A DNA stretch of 64,000 nt, taken from G965200765 sp965200765. GTDB taxonomy: Bacteria > Pseudomonadota > Gammaproteobacteria > Arenicellales > JAJDZL01. Within the stretch, counting starts at the first letter, position 1, and every line of letters starts with the position of its first letter. The position numbers were made by a program, and so were the translations under genes. The notes below the pieces were generated by a model that was not told the DNA's origin, searched no databases, and worked only from the letters and a program-made list of their open reading frames with translations. Positions 1-8,454 of this stretch are shown here, one piece after another. The DNA lies in NCBI GenBank assembly GCA_965200765.1, contig OZ241380.1, positions 992,001 through 1,056,000 of the forward strand, read 5' to 3'.

Positions 1-662
1 CTGCCGGGCAGGACAACGAATTTCTGAATTTTTTGAAACGAACGTTGTTCGTCCACCCGGAAGTATCTCAAGGTGTCAATTTCATCGTCGAACAGTTCAA
101 TCCGGACTGGATAGTCGGACCCCATTGGAAATACATCAATCACACCGCCGCGAACTGCATATTCACCATGGGTTTCAACTTGAGGTACCATTCGATAGGC
201 CGACTCGAAAAGTTGTTGACGAAATTTCTCTGCATCCAACTTGTCGCCGACTTCGATTGCGAAGCTGTGACCCTTGATGTAGGATGCAGGTGGTAGCCGT
301 TGCATCAACTCTTCAATGCTAATGACAACAACACCGCGACTTAAAGTTGACAACCGCGCCAATATGGCGAGTCGTCGGGAAGTGATGTCTTCATGTGGAC
401 TGAACGCGTCATAGGGCAGGCATTCCCAACTTGGAAACGGGATTACTGGAATGTTGTCTCCCTGTTGCGAGAAAAATTCCAGGCAACCGACGAAGTAGTC
501 GAATTCCCTGCTATTGCTGGTGACGACGATTGCGGGACCGGTCAGTCCAAGTGCGGCCTGCATGACAGCCAACGCATCGGTGCTGCCTTTCAATCCACCC
601 CAAGTGTCATTGACACCGCGCTTCGCGATTTTTGGGGGTGCCAAAGGTGAAAAGTACTGCAT
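1..662 (-). CDS. mfd: Transcription-repair coupling factor Mfd, N-terminal part (runs off the left edge)
   Basis: Mfd removes RNA polymerase stalled at DNA lesions and recruits UvrA. Only about the first 220 residues are here; the rest lies beyond base 1. Reading the minus strand from an ATG at 662 gives an open frame with the UvrB-homology module of the family: WECLPYDAFSPHEDI, then SRRL, LMQRLPP, and GEYAVRGGVIDVFPMG followed by RIELFDDEIDTLRYF. Order and spacing match the E. coli protein as I recall it. It is divergent from ispD with about 90 bp between the starts, so the two promoters must share that gap. The helicase domains cannot be checked here. Confidence 0.93.
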   Translation of the reverse strand, partial: MQYFSPLAPPKIAKRGVNDTWGGLKGSTDALAVMQAALGLTGPAIVVTSNSREFDYFVGCLEFFSQQGDNIPVIPFPSWECLPYDAFSPHEDITSRRLAILARLSTLSRGVVVISIEELMQRLPPASYIKGHSFAIEVGDKLDAEKFRQQLFESAYRMVPQVETHGEYAVRGGVIDVFPMGSDYPVRIELFDDEIDTLRYFRVDEQRSFQKIQKFVVLPG

Positions 663-752
663 CAGATTTAGCGATTCCCGGAACGGATTGCCGATGTGTT
701 GGTTACAATAATTTGCACAACTTGCTTCAAAAGAGATTCGTATCCGGCTTCA

Positions 753-1472
753 ATGAAAAAAAGTAAATATTGGGTGCTGATTCCAGCAGCTGGCATCGGC
801 AGGCGTATGGGGACAAGTTTACCAAAGCAGTATCTGAGATTAGGCCGAAAAACTGTCATTCAGCATTCGATTGACACGTTTTTCGCGCATCGCCAGATCA
901 GCGGAGTGCTTGTGGGTATTGTTGAAGACCACAAGCGCGCGGTTTGGCTAATGAAGATGCACGAAAAGATGCTCGCACCATTTGTCGGAGGTTCGACCCG
1001 TGCCGATACAGTGCGCCGCGGGTTGACCTGTTTGCTTTATTCAAGAGCAGTCGAATCAGATTGGGTGCTCGTGCATGACGCGAATCGACCATTCGTCGAG
1101 TTCAGCGACATAGACGCACTGATTGGCGAAGTAGGAGACAACCCCAATGGCGGCTTGCTGTGCACTCCCATGCACGATACGGTGAAGCAGGTGCGCGATG
1201 GCGTGGTCGAAAAAACCTTAAATCGCGGTGCTATATTCAGAGCCCAAACACCACAGATGTTCAAAATAAAATCCTTGCTTGCCAGTTTGGAACACTGCAT
1301 GGAATCTGAGATTGAGGTTACCGACGAATCCCAGGCAATGGAAGTTTGCGGATACCAACCGGTTTGTGTGACAGGCAGTCCGAAAAACATCAAAATTACA
1401 ACCCAGGACGATCTTGCAGTGGCCAAGGCAGTCTTGCAGCAATTGAAAAGGCAGGAGAGTAGCAATAGATGA
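753..1472 (+). CDS. ispD: 2-C-methyl-D-erythritol 4-phosphate cytidylyltransferase
   Basis: Transfers CMP from CTP to methylerythritol phosphate in the non-mevalonate isoprenoid pathway. The nucleotide-binding loop PAAGIGRRMG is at residues 11-20, followed by PKQYL. VLVHDANRPF is near residue 105, where most relatives have Ala instead of Asn. AQTPQMF and a TDESQAME segment follow. I start at the ATG at 753 because the family begins a few residues before this loop; an upstream alternative at 696 would add 19 unrelated residues. At 239 aa it has normal length. The stop overlaps the ispF start (ATGA), so the two are translationally coupled, an arrangement common in Gammaproteobacteria. Confidence 0.95.
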   Translation: MKKSKYWVLIPAAGIGRRMGTSLPKQYLRLGRKTVIQHSIDTFFAHRQISGVLVGIVEDHKRAVWLMKMHEKMLAPFVGGSTRADTVRRGLTCLLYSRAVESDWVLVHDANRPFVEFSDIDALIGEVGDNPNGGLLCTPMHDTVKQVRDGVVEKTLNRGAIFRAQTPQMFKIKSLLASLEHCMESEIEVTDESQAMEVCGYQPVCVTGSPKNIKITTQDDLAVAKAVLQQLKRQESSNR

Positions 1473-1951
1473 GAGTCGGGTTCGGGTTTGATGTTCATCA
1501 ACTCAAGACAGGGCGAAAGTTGATCCTTGGTGGAGTCGATATTCCGCATAGCAAAGGATTGACCGGACATTCAGATGCAGATGTGCTCATTCATGCTGTG
1601 GTGGATGCACTTCTCGGGGCAGCCGGAATGGGCGACATCGGGATGCATTTTGACGACGCGGATGAAAAGCACAAAGACGCGGATAGCCGAATGTTTTTGC
1701 GACGCGTCAATGCAATGATCATGGAACAAGGTCTGGCGGTGTCCAATATTGACATTACTGTAGTTGCCGAAGCACCCAAAATCAGCCCTTATGCACAACA
1801 AATGAAACACAATCTTGCCGCTGACCTTGGAGTGGACAAACGACAATTGAACATAAAAGCCACGAAGAATGAAACGATGGGTTTTATCGGCCGGCAAGAA
1901 GGTATCGCGGCGTATGCGATTGTAGCACTGACGGACCGTAAAATACCTTAG
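1469..1951 (+). CDS. ispF: 2-C-methyl-D-erythritol 2,4-cyclodiphosphate synthase
   Basis: Converts CDP-methylerythritol 2-phosphate to the cyclodiphosphate with release of CMP, two steps after IspD. The zinc ligands are visible as Asp8, His10 (GFDVHQL) and His42, within GHSDADVLIH starting at Gly33. The C-terminal signature KATKNETMGFIGR is intact. The length of 160 aa is typical of the trimeric enzyme. It overlaps ispD by 4 bp. Its 3' end meets the convergent Smr gene with an overlap of about 4 bp. Confidence 0.96.
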   Translation: MRVGFGFDVHQLKTGRKLILGGVDIPHSKGLTGHSDADVLIHAVVDALLGAAGMGDIGMHFDDADEKHKDADSRMFLRRVNAMIMEQGLAVSNIDITVVAEAPKISPYAQQMKHNLAADLGVDKRQLNIKATKNETMGFIGRQEGIAAYAIVALTDRKIP

Positions 1952-2499
1952 CGATTTTTGCTTCTTCGCAACAAAATGTGGGTGGCACCGGGATTTGATT
2001 TTTCCCGGCAGTAACCCAGCACGAACTGGTTTTGGATTAGCAGTTTATAAGTCAACTCTTTCAATTTCGGGACATTGTCTTTTGAGTGATTGCCTTTTCC
2101 GTGAATGATTTCGACGCAAGTATGGCCGCATTTCGCGGAACTGTCGACAAAGTTCAATATTTCTCTTTTGGCCTCTTCAACTGTCAAGCCATGAAGGTCG
2201 CAACTGGACTGTATCGGATATGAACCTCGTTTCAGTTTTCTGAAATGGTCGGGCCGCAAGTCATCTTTACGGCATTCTTCGTCCGGTTCGTAAGCATGAG
2301 TTGATTCGTCCGGATTGGTCTGCATCGATTCTTTCAGTACATGCTGATCATCAGTTTTGCTATGTTGCACACTTGGCTTGGGTTTCGGCCGTTCCGGCAA
2401 AACCCGTGTTTTTGCCAGCGGTGTTACCCCGGATTGGTGCATGGCATTTTGAAAATCACTGACTCCGCCGGTTTGGTCATCATTGCTGCTTTGATTCAT
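1948..2499 (-). CDS. Smr-domain protein (MutS2 C-terminal-like nuclease domain)
   Basis: The last ~85 residues form an Smr domain: SCDLHGLTVEEAKREI, then VEIIHGKGNHS, then GATHILLRR near the C-terminus. This matches the DLHG ... HGKG ... GA-LL pattern of stand-alone proteobacterial Smr proteins (SmrA/SmrB). The first ~95 residues are polar and low in complexity. Some Smr proteins cut nicked DNA or ribosome-bound mRNA; which applies here is unknown. The start is the ATG at 2499, with GGAGG lying 5 nt upstream inside the end of trxB; a longer reading from 2643 runs through trxB and is unlikely. It sits one base after the trxB stop, so the two are probably co-transcribed. Confidence 0.85.
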   Translation of the reverse strand: MNQSSNDDQTGGVSDFQNAMHQSGVTPLAKTRVLPERPKPKPSVQHSKTDDQHVLKESMQTNPDESTHAYEPDEECRKDDLRPDHFRKLKRGSYPIQSSCDLHGLTVEEAKREILNFVDSSAKCGHTCVEIIHGKGNHSKDNVPKLKELTYKLLIQNQFVLGYCREKSNPGATHILLRRSKNR

Positions 2500-2500
2500 G

Positions 2501-3457
2501 CTAACCTCCGTTTTCCTCCAGGAACTTGCGTGCATCCAAAGCAGCCATGCAACCGGTTCCAGCCGAAGTAACCGCTTGACGGTATACGTGGTCGGAAACA
2601 TCGCCGGCAGCGAACACACCTGGTATGCTGGTTGTGGTAGCATTGCCGTTCAAGCCTGTTTGGGTCTTGATATATCCGTTTTCCATTTCCATTTGACCTT
2701 CGAAGATTTCCGTATTCGGAATATGTCCGATAGCAATGAAGATGCCGAAGACGTCTATCTTTGTTATTTTTCCTGATTGTACCTGCTTTGCCGAGAGTCC
2801 GGTTACACCGCCATCGTTCCCGTGAATTTCCTCTACGACATGGTTCCACAAAAATGAGATATTGCCGCCGTTGTCGACGCTGTTGGCGAGTATTCGATCA
2901 GCCAGAATTGCTTCGGCTCGCAACTCGTCTCTGCGATGAATCAATGTGACCGAGGTAGCGATATTGGACAAGAAAAGTGCTTCTTCAACAGCAGTATTGC
3001 CGCCGCCGACTACTGCAACATTCTGCCCACGGTAGAAAAAGCCGTCACAGGTCGCACAAGCCGATACTCCTTTGCCTTTGAATTTTTCTTCAGACTCCAG
3101 TCCAAGATATCTCGCAGAAGCGCCTGTTGCAATAATCAAACTTGAACAGGTGTATTCGTCATCGTCGCCAAAGACGCGAAACGGTCGCTTGCCAAGCTCA
3201 ACCTTGTGGATATGGTCGTGAATGATCTCCGTGTCAAATCTGGCGGCATGTGCCATCATTCGATCCATTAAATCGGGTCCCTGTACGCCGTCGTTGTCTC
3301 CTGGCCAGTTGTCAACATCTGTTGTTTTCGCAAGTTGGCCACCAGTTTCAACTCCGGTAATCAGAACCGGAGAGAGATTGGAGCGGGCAGCGTACACAGC
3401 AGCCGTATAGCCAGCTGGCCCAGAACCCAAAATGAGTAATTTGCAATGTGCAGGCAT
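2501..3457 (-). CDS. trxB: Thioredoxin reductase
   Basis: FAD/NADPH enzyme that reduces thioredoxin in the cytoplasm. The FAD-binding loop GSGPAGYTAAVYAAR starts near residue 11, GGQLAKTTDVDNWPG follows, and the redox disulfide CATC is Cys134/Cys137. The NADPH loop VVGGGNTAVEEA and the second FAD motif GVFAAGDVSDHVYRQ are present. At 318 aa it is a standard low-molecular-weight TrxB. The last codons carry the ribosome-binding site of the downstream Smr gene. Confidence 0.97.
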   Translation of the reverse strand: MPAHCKLLILGSGPAGYTAAVYAARSNLSPVLITGVETGGQLAKTTDVDNWPGDNDGVQGPDLMDRMMAHAARFDTEIIHDHIHKVELGKRPFRVFGDDDEYTCSSLIIATGASARYLGLESEEKFKGKGVSACATCDGFFYRGQNVAVVGGGNTAVEEALFLSNIATSVTLIHRRDELRAEAILADRILANSVDNGGNISFLWNHVVEEIHGNDGGVTGLSAKQVQSGKITKIDVFGIFIAIGHIPNTEIFEGQMEMENGYIKTQTGLNGNATTTSIPGVFAAGDVSDHVYRQAVTSAGTGCMAALDARKFLEENGG

Positions 3458-3921
3458 TGAAGCACCTTATGGAAAAATTGGACTCTTGTTCAAGCGGGCA
3501 TTATACTTGCACCCGGCAACACGCAACAGGGTTTGTCTGCACCGGGTTGATGAACATGCACTGAACCAGAAATCCAGTACAGTACTCGATACTATGTAGA
3601 TTCTAAATTGAGTCATTTGCTCGCGCGCTGGAATTCCATCTGCTCAGGGATATAGGCGCGGTTATACGACTCAAGCAACTCGAAACGAGCGGTACTCGAT
3701 CAAGCCATAGATTTGAAAAAGTGATATTCTTACGAGTTTTGTTTGGTGATAATATAAATGTTTTTCTTTGTGCATTGTTTGGGAAGTGAAAGGCGTGATT
3801 GAATGGTTTTCAAACCAAGAAAAGTACTTGAGATCAACAGGTGTGAGCCGATGGTGCAACAAGATGTTGCAATGCCACCTGTTGCAACTGCAACCAGCGC
3901 GAATTGAGTTTAGGTAAAGAA
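3458..3921. other. Intergenic region between trxB and the res gene
   Basis: About 460 bp, divergent, AT-rich toward the right. It must hold promoters for trxB (leftward) and for the restriction-modification genes (rightward). A GATAAT/TATAAA-rich patch lies around 3747-3760, but no convincing -35 partner was found. No gene or RNA was recognised. Confidence 0.5.
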
Positions 3922-6849
3922 ATGACCCCCCCCCCCTCACCAGATGCGAAAAGCAATCCGATTATCAATTCGCCGTACAAAGAACCTGAGGAGCACTGGC
4001 CTCTTGACTCTGAATTCAGAGTTGATAATACAAACCAACCAAGAGTAGGAAGACGTAAGAGCGGAACAGATTTACCTGTACCGAAACCGTACAAGCAAAC
4101 TTCCAGTGATCGGCGCGCTGCAAGGAATTTTGAGCCGCATCTTCAAATCGAGCTACTGCGTTCATGCCTTAAATCATGGAGATCCCGAGGTTATCCGGGA
4201 ACGTCTCGATATACGAGGGAGTTGCTTCAGCATTGGAGTAACGAGGACATAGATACCCGCCCGCTATGGTGTCAGAGAGAAGCAGTTGAAACAATTATCT
4301 GGCTGAAAGAAGCCCAAGGAATCGACGACAAACAGAGTTGGAATCATGTTCATCAACAACTGACACAAGTCAATGAGAAATTTAACAATGGCATAGAAAG
4401 ACTAGCGGTGAAAATGGCAACCGGCACCGGTAAGACTTGGGTAATGGCAATGCTGATTCTTTGGTATGCGGTAAACCGACCAGAAAACGAAACCGCGGAT
4501 GTCCTCATCATTACTCCTAATCTGACAGTTCGCGACCGACTGAAGGTATTGAGTACCGAGAAGGGTGGTGATGGTGAAACAAGCATTGGCAATGTGGAGT
4601 TGAGCTTGTATGAAAAGTTGTTGCCACCTGGAGTGACATTGCCGGCTGGACTGCATGTTACAGTTCGAAACTATCATGTATTTTGGCCTCGCAGGGAAAT
4701 TATCGGAGTTGGTGACAGCGAAGAAAAAGCTGCCAAACTCGAGAAGCAACTACTGAAACATGGACCGAAAGACAGACTGAGTCCGGATTTGGATGAAACG
4801 GTAGAGCAGATGCTTGACCGGGTTTTGCCGAATCATCGTAATCGTGGGAAATTGCTGATTCTGAATGATGAGGCACACCATTGCTATCGAATGAGCGGGA
4901 GAAGAAGCCACGAGGGTAGATGGTTTACCGCATTGAAAACGATCAAGCAATTGGGTCGATTGGAATTGGTCATTGACCTTTCTGCCACGCCGACATATCT
5001 AGCCTTGCCAGTTGGATTGGATTATGAGTTGTTTCCATGGGTCGTGAGCGATACACCCTTGATTGAAGCGATTGAAGCAGGGCTTACGAAGATTCCACAG
5101 TTACCAGTAGACGACGACACTCACCAAGAAGTCCCATTCTATCGCAACACTTACAAATCGTTAAACGGGCAAAAGCTGGAAGCAGGAAAGTTCCCTCCCG
5201 AGTTAACGCGGTTGTTGGAGAGAATACACGAGGACTACTTGAAATTTGAGGAGGTTTACGCAAGCGTACGAAAAATACCAGTATTGATTGTAGTGACAGG
5301 GACGATTGATGATGCAGAGGCTTGCTATCGAGAGCTGGCTGGTGAAAAATTGGCAGACAGTTGGCGCAAAGGTAAATTTTCTACATTTTCCAACGTAAGA
5401 GAAGACGGAGAGGGACCACACGAATTTCCGCATACATTCATTATTCACTCAAAACTGGATAGTGTGGAAGAAGCTGTGGATAAGGAGGTAGAGCGAAGTG
5501 CCAAGTTTCAGGAAGCTTTTTTTCCTCGGTTAGAAAAGGAACCTAATGCTGATTACATCAAACGTTTGCGTCATGTACGAGACACAGTAGGCCAAGCCGG
5601 ACAACTCGGTGAAGTGGTCAGATGCATTATCTCGGTTGGAATGCTGACGGAGGGTTGGGATGCGAAGACTGTTACACATATTGTTGGCTATCGCGCCTTC
5701 GAGAGTGACTTGCTATGCGAACAGATAACCGGTCGGGCACTCAGACGCACAAGTATTCCGGTTGAGGGAGAGCCAGTCGTTCCAGAATATGCCCGCGTGA
5801 CTGGTGTTCCATTCCGGTTTATGAGAGGCACGAACAATCCGAAAAAGCCTTTTGATCGCGAAACATACTCTGTTGAAACGATGCCACAGAGAAAAGAGTT
5901 TCGAATCGCTTTTCCCAAAGTTTCGGGGTACGAACTCGTGTTGCCAGGAAGAGAAGTAGTTCTTTGCAAAGCCAAAGCTTCAGCTCCCTACAACCCGGGA
6001 GTCGCTAATAATCCGACCGGTACCCTGATAAAAGGTGTTGTCGGTGAGGAGTGGAAAATGAAAACTACGACTACCAGTCGGTATCAATCAATTGTTTATG
6101 AATTGTCACGGCTTGCGATGAATAGCTTTTTGGTTGATCAAAAAGAGAAAATTCTTGATAAATCAGTCCGGCAAAGGGCTCTGTTTGCATCTGTATTGGC
6201 GGCAACCAGAAAATGGCTTGAACTAAAAGATTTCAGCGAAACAGAGAAAGCAAAGCTTCTGGTAAGTCCACATGATATCGCTATTCCATTGCAAATTGCT
6301 CTTTGCTGTGTCAATAAAGAAGGTATGGAACCGAAAATTCATCCAGTTTTTTTGTCGGATCGGCCGAAGAGTAGCGATACCGGGCACATCAAGTTTGATA
6401 CTAGTTTAGGAAACCGGTATCCCCTTGACACAAATGCTGTTACCAACACGAGCGAGTTGAATCGAGCGGCGTGTCACTCCGCCACAGAAGCACATCTGAG
6501 CAAGATTCTTGATGAAAATCCACGGGTAGCTGCGTGGGTGCGGAATTATCGATTGGGATGGACGATTCCTTATCGAGATCTGAAGACAGGGGTGCAACGA
6601 CAGTACGAACCGGATTTTGTTGTCAGAGTCAATGGTGAGAGTAAAGTTCCGCGTATGCTTATTCTTGAAGTAAAAGGCGTGGTGGATGACGACTCCGAAC
6701 ACAAGGCAAAAACGGTTCAGCAATGGTGGTTGCCAGCGGTCAACGGATCAGATGAACCTGTTTGCGAAGGTAATTGGGAGTACCACATAATTTCTGCAAA
6801 CGAAAATCTTGAAAACAAGTTGAACTTAATTTTGAACTGTGTGAATTGA
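3922..6849 (+). CDS. Type III-like restriction subunit (DEAD/H helicase-endonuclease, BPTD_3080-like)
   Basis: ATP-dependent DNA translocase-endonuclease expected to work with the methyltransferase encoded just downstream. With the ATG at 3922 it has 975 residues. Walker A MATGTGKT begins near residue 165, the DEAH box (NDEAHH) near 316 and motif III SATPTYLA near 354. Late helicase motifs are GMLTEGWDAKTVTHI and QITGRALRR. A PD-(D/E)XK-type nuclease core sits at the C-terminus (EPDFVV near 896, LEVKG near 916). The ATG is preceded by AGG about 9 nt upstream and followed after one base by eleven C. In this assembly the tract length keeps the frame open; a gain or loss of one C would shift it. 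The next in-frame Met lies near Walker A, so a shifted gene should be off. Confidence 0.9.
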   Translation: MTPPPSPDAKSNPIINSPYKEPEEHWPLDSEFRVDNTNQPRVGRRKSGTDLPVPKPYKQTSSDRRAARNFEPHLQIELLRSCLKSWRSRGYPGTSRYTRELLQHWSNEDIDTRPLWCQREAVETIIWLKEAQGIDDKQSWNHVHQQLTQVNEKFNNGIERLAVKMATGTGKTWVMAMLILWYAVNRPENETADVLIITPNLTVRDRLKVLSTEKGGDGETSIGNVELSLYEKLLPPGVTLPAGLHVTVRNYHVFWPRREIIGVGDSEEKAAKLEKQLLKHGPKDRLSPDLDETVEQMLDRVLPNHRNRGKLLILNDEAHHCYRMSGRRSHEGRWFTALKTIKQLGRLELVIDLSATPTYLALPVGLDYELFPWVVSDTPLIEAIEAGLTKIPQLPVDDDTHQEVPFYRNTYKSLNGQKLEAGKFPPELTRLLERIHEDYLKFEEVYASVRKIPVLIVVTGTIDDAEACYRELAGEKLADSWRKGKFSTFSNVREDGEGPHEFPHTFIIHSKLDSVEEAVDKEVERSAKFQEAFFPRLEKEPNADYIKRLRHVRDTVGQAGQLGEVVRCIISVGMLTEGWDAKTVTHIVGYRAFESDLLCEQITGRALRRTSIPVEGEPVVPEYARVTGVPFRFMRGTNNPKKPFDRETYSVETMPQRKEFRIAFPKVSGYELVLPGREVVLCKAKASAPYNPGVANNPTGTLIKGVVGEEWKMKTTTTSRYQSIVYELSRLAMNSFLVDQKEKILDKSVRQRALFASVLAATRKWLELKDFSETEKAKLLVSPHDIAIPLQIALCCVNKEGMEPKIHPVFLSDRPKSSDTGHIKFDTSLGNRYPLDTNAVTNTSELNRAACHSATEAHLSKILDENPRVAAWVRNYRLGWTIPYRDLKTGVQRQYEPDFVVRVNGESKVPRMLILEVKGVVDDDSEHKAKTVQQWWLPAVNGSDEPVCEGNWEYHIISANENLENKLNLILNCVN
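3926..3936 (+). repeat. Poly-C tract of 11 bases at the start of res
   Basis: Eleven consecutive C directly after ATGA, encoding Thr-Pro-Pro-Pro. Tracts of this length slip during replication in phase-variable genes of other bacteria. At 11 C the downstream frame is open (ON). 10 or 12 C would put the helicase out of frame. Confidence 0.9.
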
Positions 6850-6861
6850 GGTATACCAACT

Positions 6862-8454
6862 GTGAAAAAAAATCATTCAAAATCACCGAAACCGGTGGAG
6901 TCCTATAAACAAACTGGTCGACGAATAAATCTGCCAACAGATCAGACTGAAGCATACATGGAAGATGAAGACAAAGAGCCTGTGAAGTACACTCCGAATC
7001 TACGGGAACACAAAGGCAGGCCTGCTTTGGCATGGGATCGCAAAGTTGATGATGCGGAAAGCGTACGCGCTTACCCATTGTATATTCAGGAAAAAATTCA
7101 CCCCGGAGCTTTTGTAAATTCTCTAACAGAACTTCCGAAAAACAAAGGCGGACAAGGAGACTTGTTCAATGATTTCAACGGATTGCCCGAAAACGCAACC
7201 TATGAATGGTACGAACATCAAGGGTACTGGCAAAATCGAATTATCAAAGGGCCAAATCGAGAAGTCATGGCATCGTTACTGGCAAAGGAAAATATGGGCG
7301 GAACCGTCCAAATGATTTTCTTTGATCCTCCGTATGGGATCAGCTACAAAGCAAATATGCAGGTAGATACCAGAAACCGCGAACCCAAAAGGGGCGACAA
7401 GGTTCTGAATGATCGAGTATCGTGCAAAGCGTTTCGCGACACTTACGAACGCGGCATTCATTCCTATCTTGATGTTACGAGACAAACGGTAGTACTAGCT
7501 CGGGATCTGCTGACGGAAGAAGGAAGTTTCTTCATGCAAATTGGAAAAGCGAATGTTCATAGACTGGCAGTCTTGTTGGACGAAGTATTCGGCGAAGAAA
7601 ATAGGGTGGCCACTATTACGTTTGTGAAAACAGGGTCAAGTTCAACTTCATACTTACCTGAAGTTGCAGACTATTTACTGTGGTATGCAAAAGACAAAAG
7701 TTTGACCAAATATCGACATGTTCATACATCATTGACGCGCAAGGAAGTGATAGAACACTTTACATCGTATGCGATGTTAGAACTGGCTGATGGTGGCACC
7801 AGGAAGCTGACAAACAAAGAAAAAGAAAATCCAGACAAAGAAATACCCAAAAACGCAAAAATTTTTAGACGCATGCCTCTAAACTCGCAGGGTACCTCAA
7901 CTACAGGTAGGTCCGAGTCTTATATTTGGAATGGACGCTCTTATCCATGCCCAATCGGCAGTCACTGGAGCGTTAGTTATGAAGGCATTGACCGATTATC
8001 CACGTTGAATAGATTGGATGCTGGTGAGTCCGGAGATTTACAACTTTGCTGGAAATTATATGAGGATGAAGTGCCCGGGAAGAAGCGTCACAATGTGTGG
8101 TTAGAGCAACACTCACCAAACGATATGCATTATGTTGTGGAAACAGCGGAAAAGGTCATTGAACGATGCATCCTGATGACTACAGATCCTGGCGACATAG
8201 TTTTAGATCCGACGTGTGGTTCTGGAACAAGTGCATTTGTGGCAGAAAATTGGGGACGACGCTGGATAACTATTGATGCGGCAAGTGTGGCAGTTAGTCT
8301 TGCGCGGCAACGTCTGGCAACTGGCATCTTTCCGTACCATCTGCTTCTGGACTCACGAGAAGGACAAACTGAGGAGTATAAACTCAATTATCAATTCTTA
8401 GTTGGTTCCAACGATTTACCAAAGTTAGATGAGGGGGGGGGGGTACGGAAATGA
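6862..8454 (+). CDS. Type III-like N6-adenine DNA methyltransferase (Mod), N-terminal catalytic part
   Basis: S-adenosylmethionine-dependent DNA methylase with the beta-class motif order: DPPYGISYKANM near residue 155, then the SAM-binding motif DPTCGSGTSAF near 449. About 290 residues lie between, where the target recognition domain is expected. The start is GTG with GAGGT upstream, 12 bp after res. The frame ends after a poly-G run with DEGGGVRK. In relatives the protein continues with a FVYERV ... SPFTVES segment, which here sits in the next frame (8429-9442). The gene is therefore split by a -1/+1 shift at the G tract. The 530-residue product keeps both catalytic motifs but lacks the C-terminal domain. 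Confidence 0.9.
   Translation: MKKNHSKSPKPVESYKQTGRRINLPTDQTEAYMEDEDKEPVKYTPNLREHKGRPALAWDRKVDDAESVRAYPLYIQEKIHPGAFVNSLTELPKNKGGQGDLFNDFNGLPENATYEWYEHQGYWQNRIIKGPNREVMASLLAKENMGGTVQMIFFDPPYGISYKANMQVDTRNREPKRGDKVLNDRVSCKAFRDTYERGIHSYLDVTRQTVVLARDLLTEEGSFFMQIGKANVHRLAVLLDEVFGEENRVATITFVKTGSSSTSYLPEVADYLLWYAKDKSLTKYRHVHTSLTRKEVIEHFTSYAMLELADGGTRKLTNKEKENPDKEIPKNAKIFRRMPLNSQGTSTTGRSESYIWNGRSYPCPIGSHWSVSYEGIDRLSTLNRLDAGESGDLQLCWKLYEDEVPGKKRHNVWLEQHSPNDMHYVVETAEKVIERCILMTTDPGDIVLDPTCGSGTSAFVAENWGRRWITIDAASVAVSLARQRLATGIFPYHLLLDSREGQTEEYKLNYQFLVGSNDLPKLDEGGGVRK

Noticed and set aside
393..711. Plus-strand frames before ispD
   Set aside because: The minus strand here encodes a convincing Mfd N-terminus, so these frames are shadows.
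1037..1570. 177-codon minus-strand frame across ispD/ispF
   Set aside because: Lies antisense to two well-conserved enzymes and has no recognisable motif.
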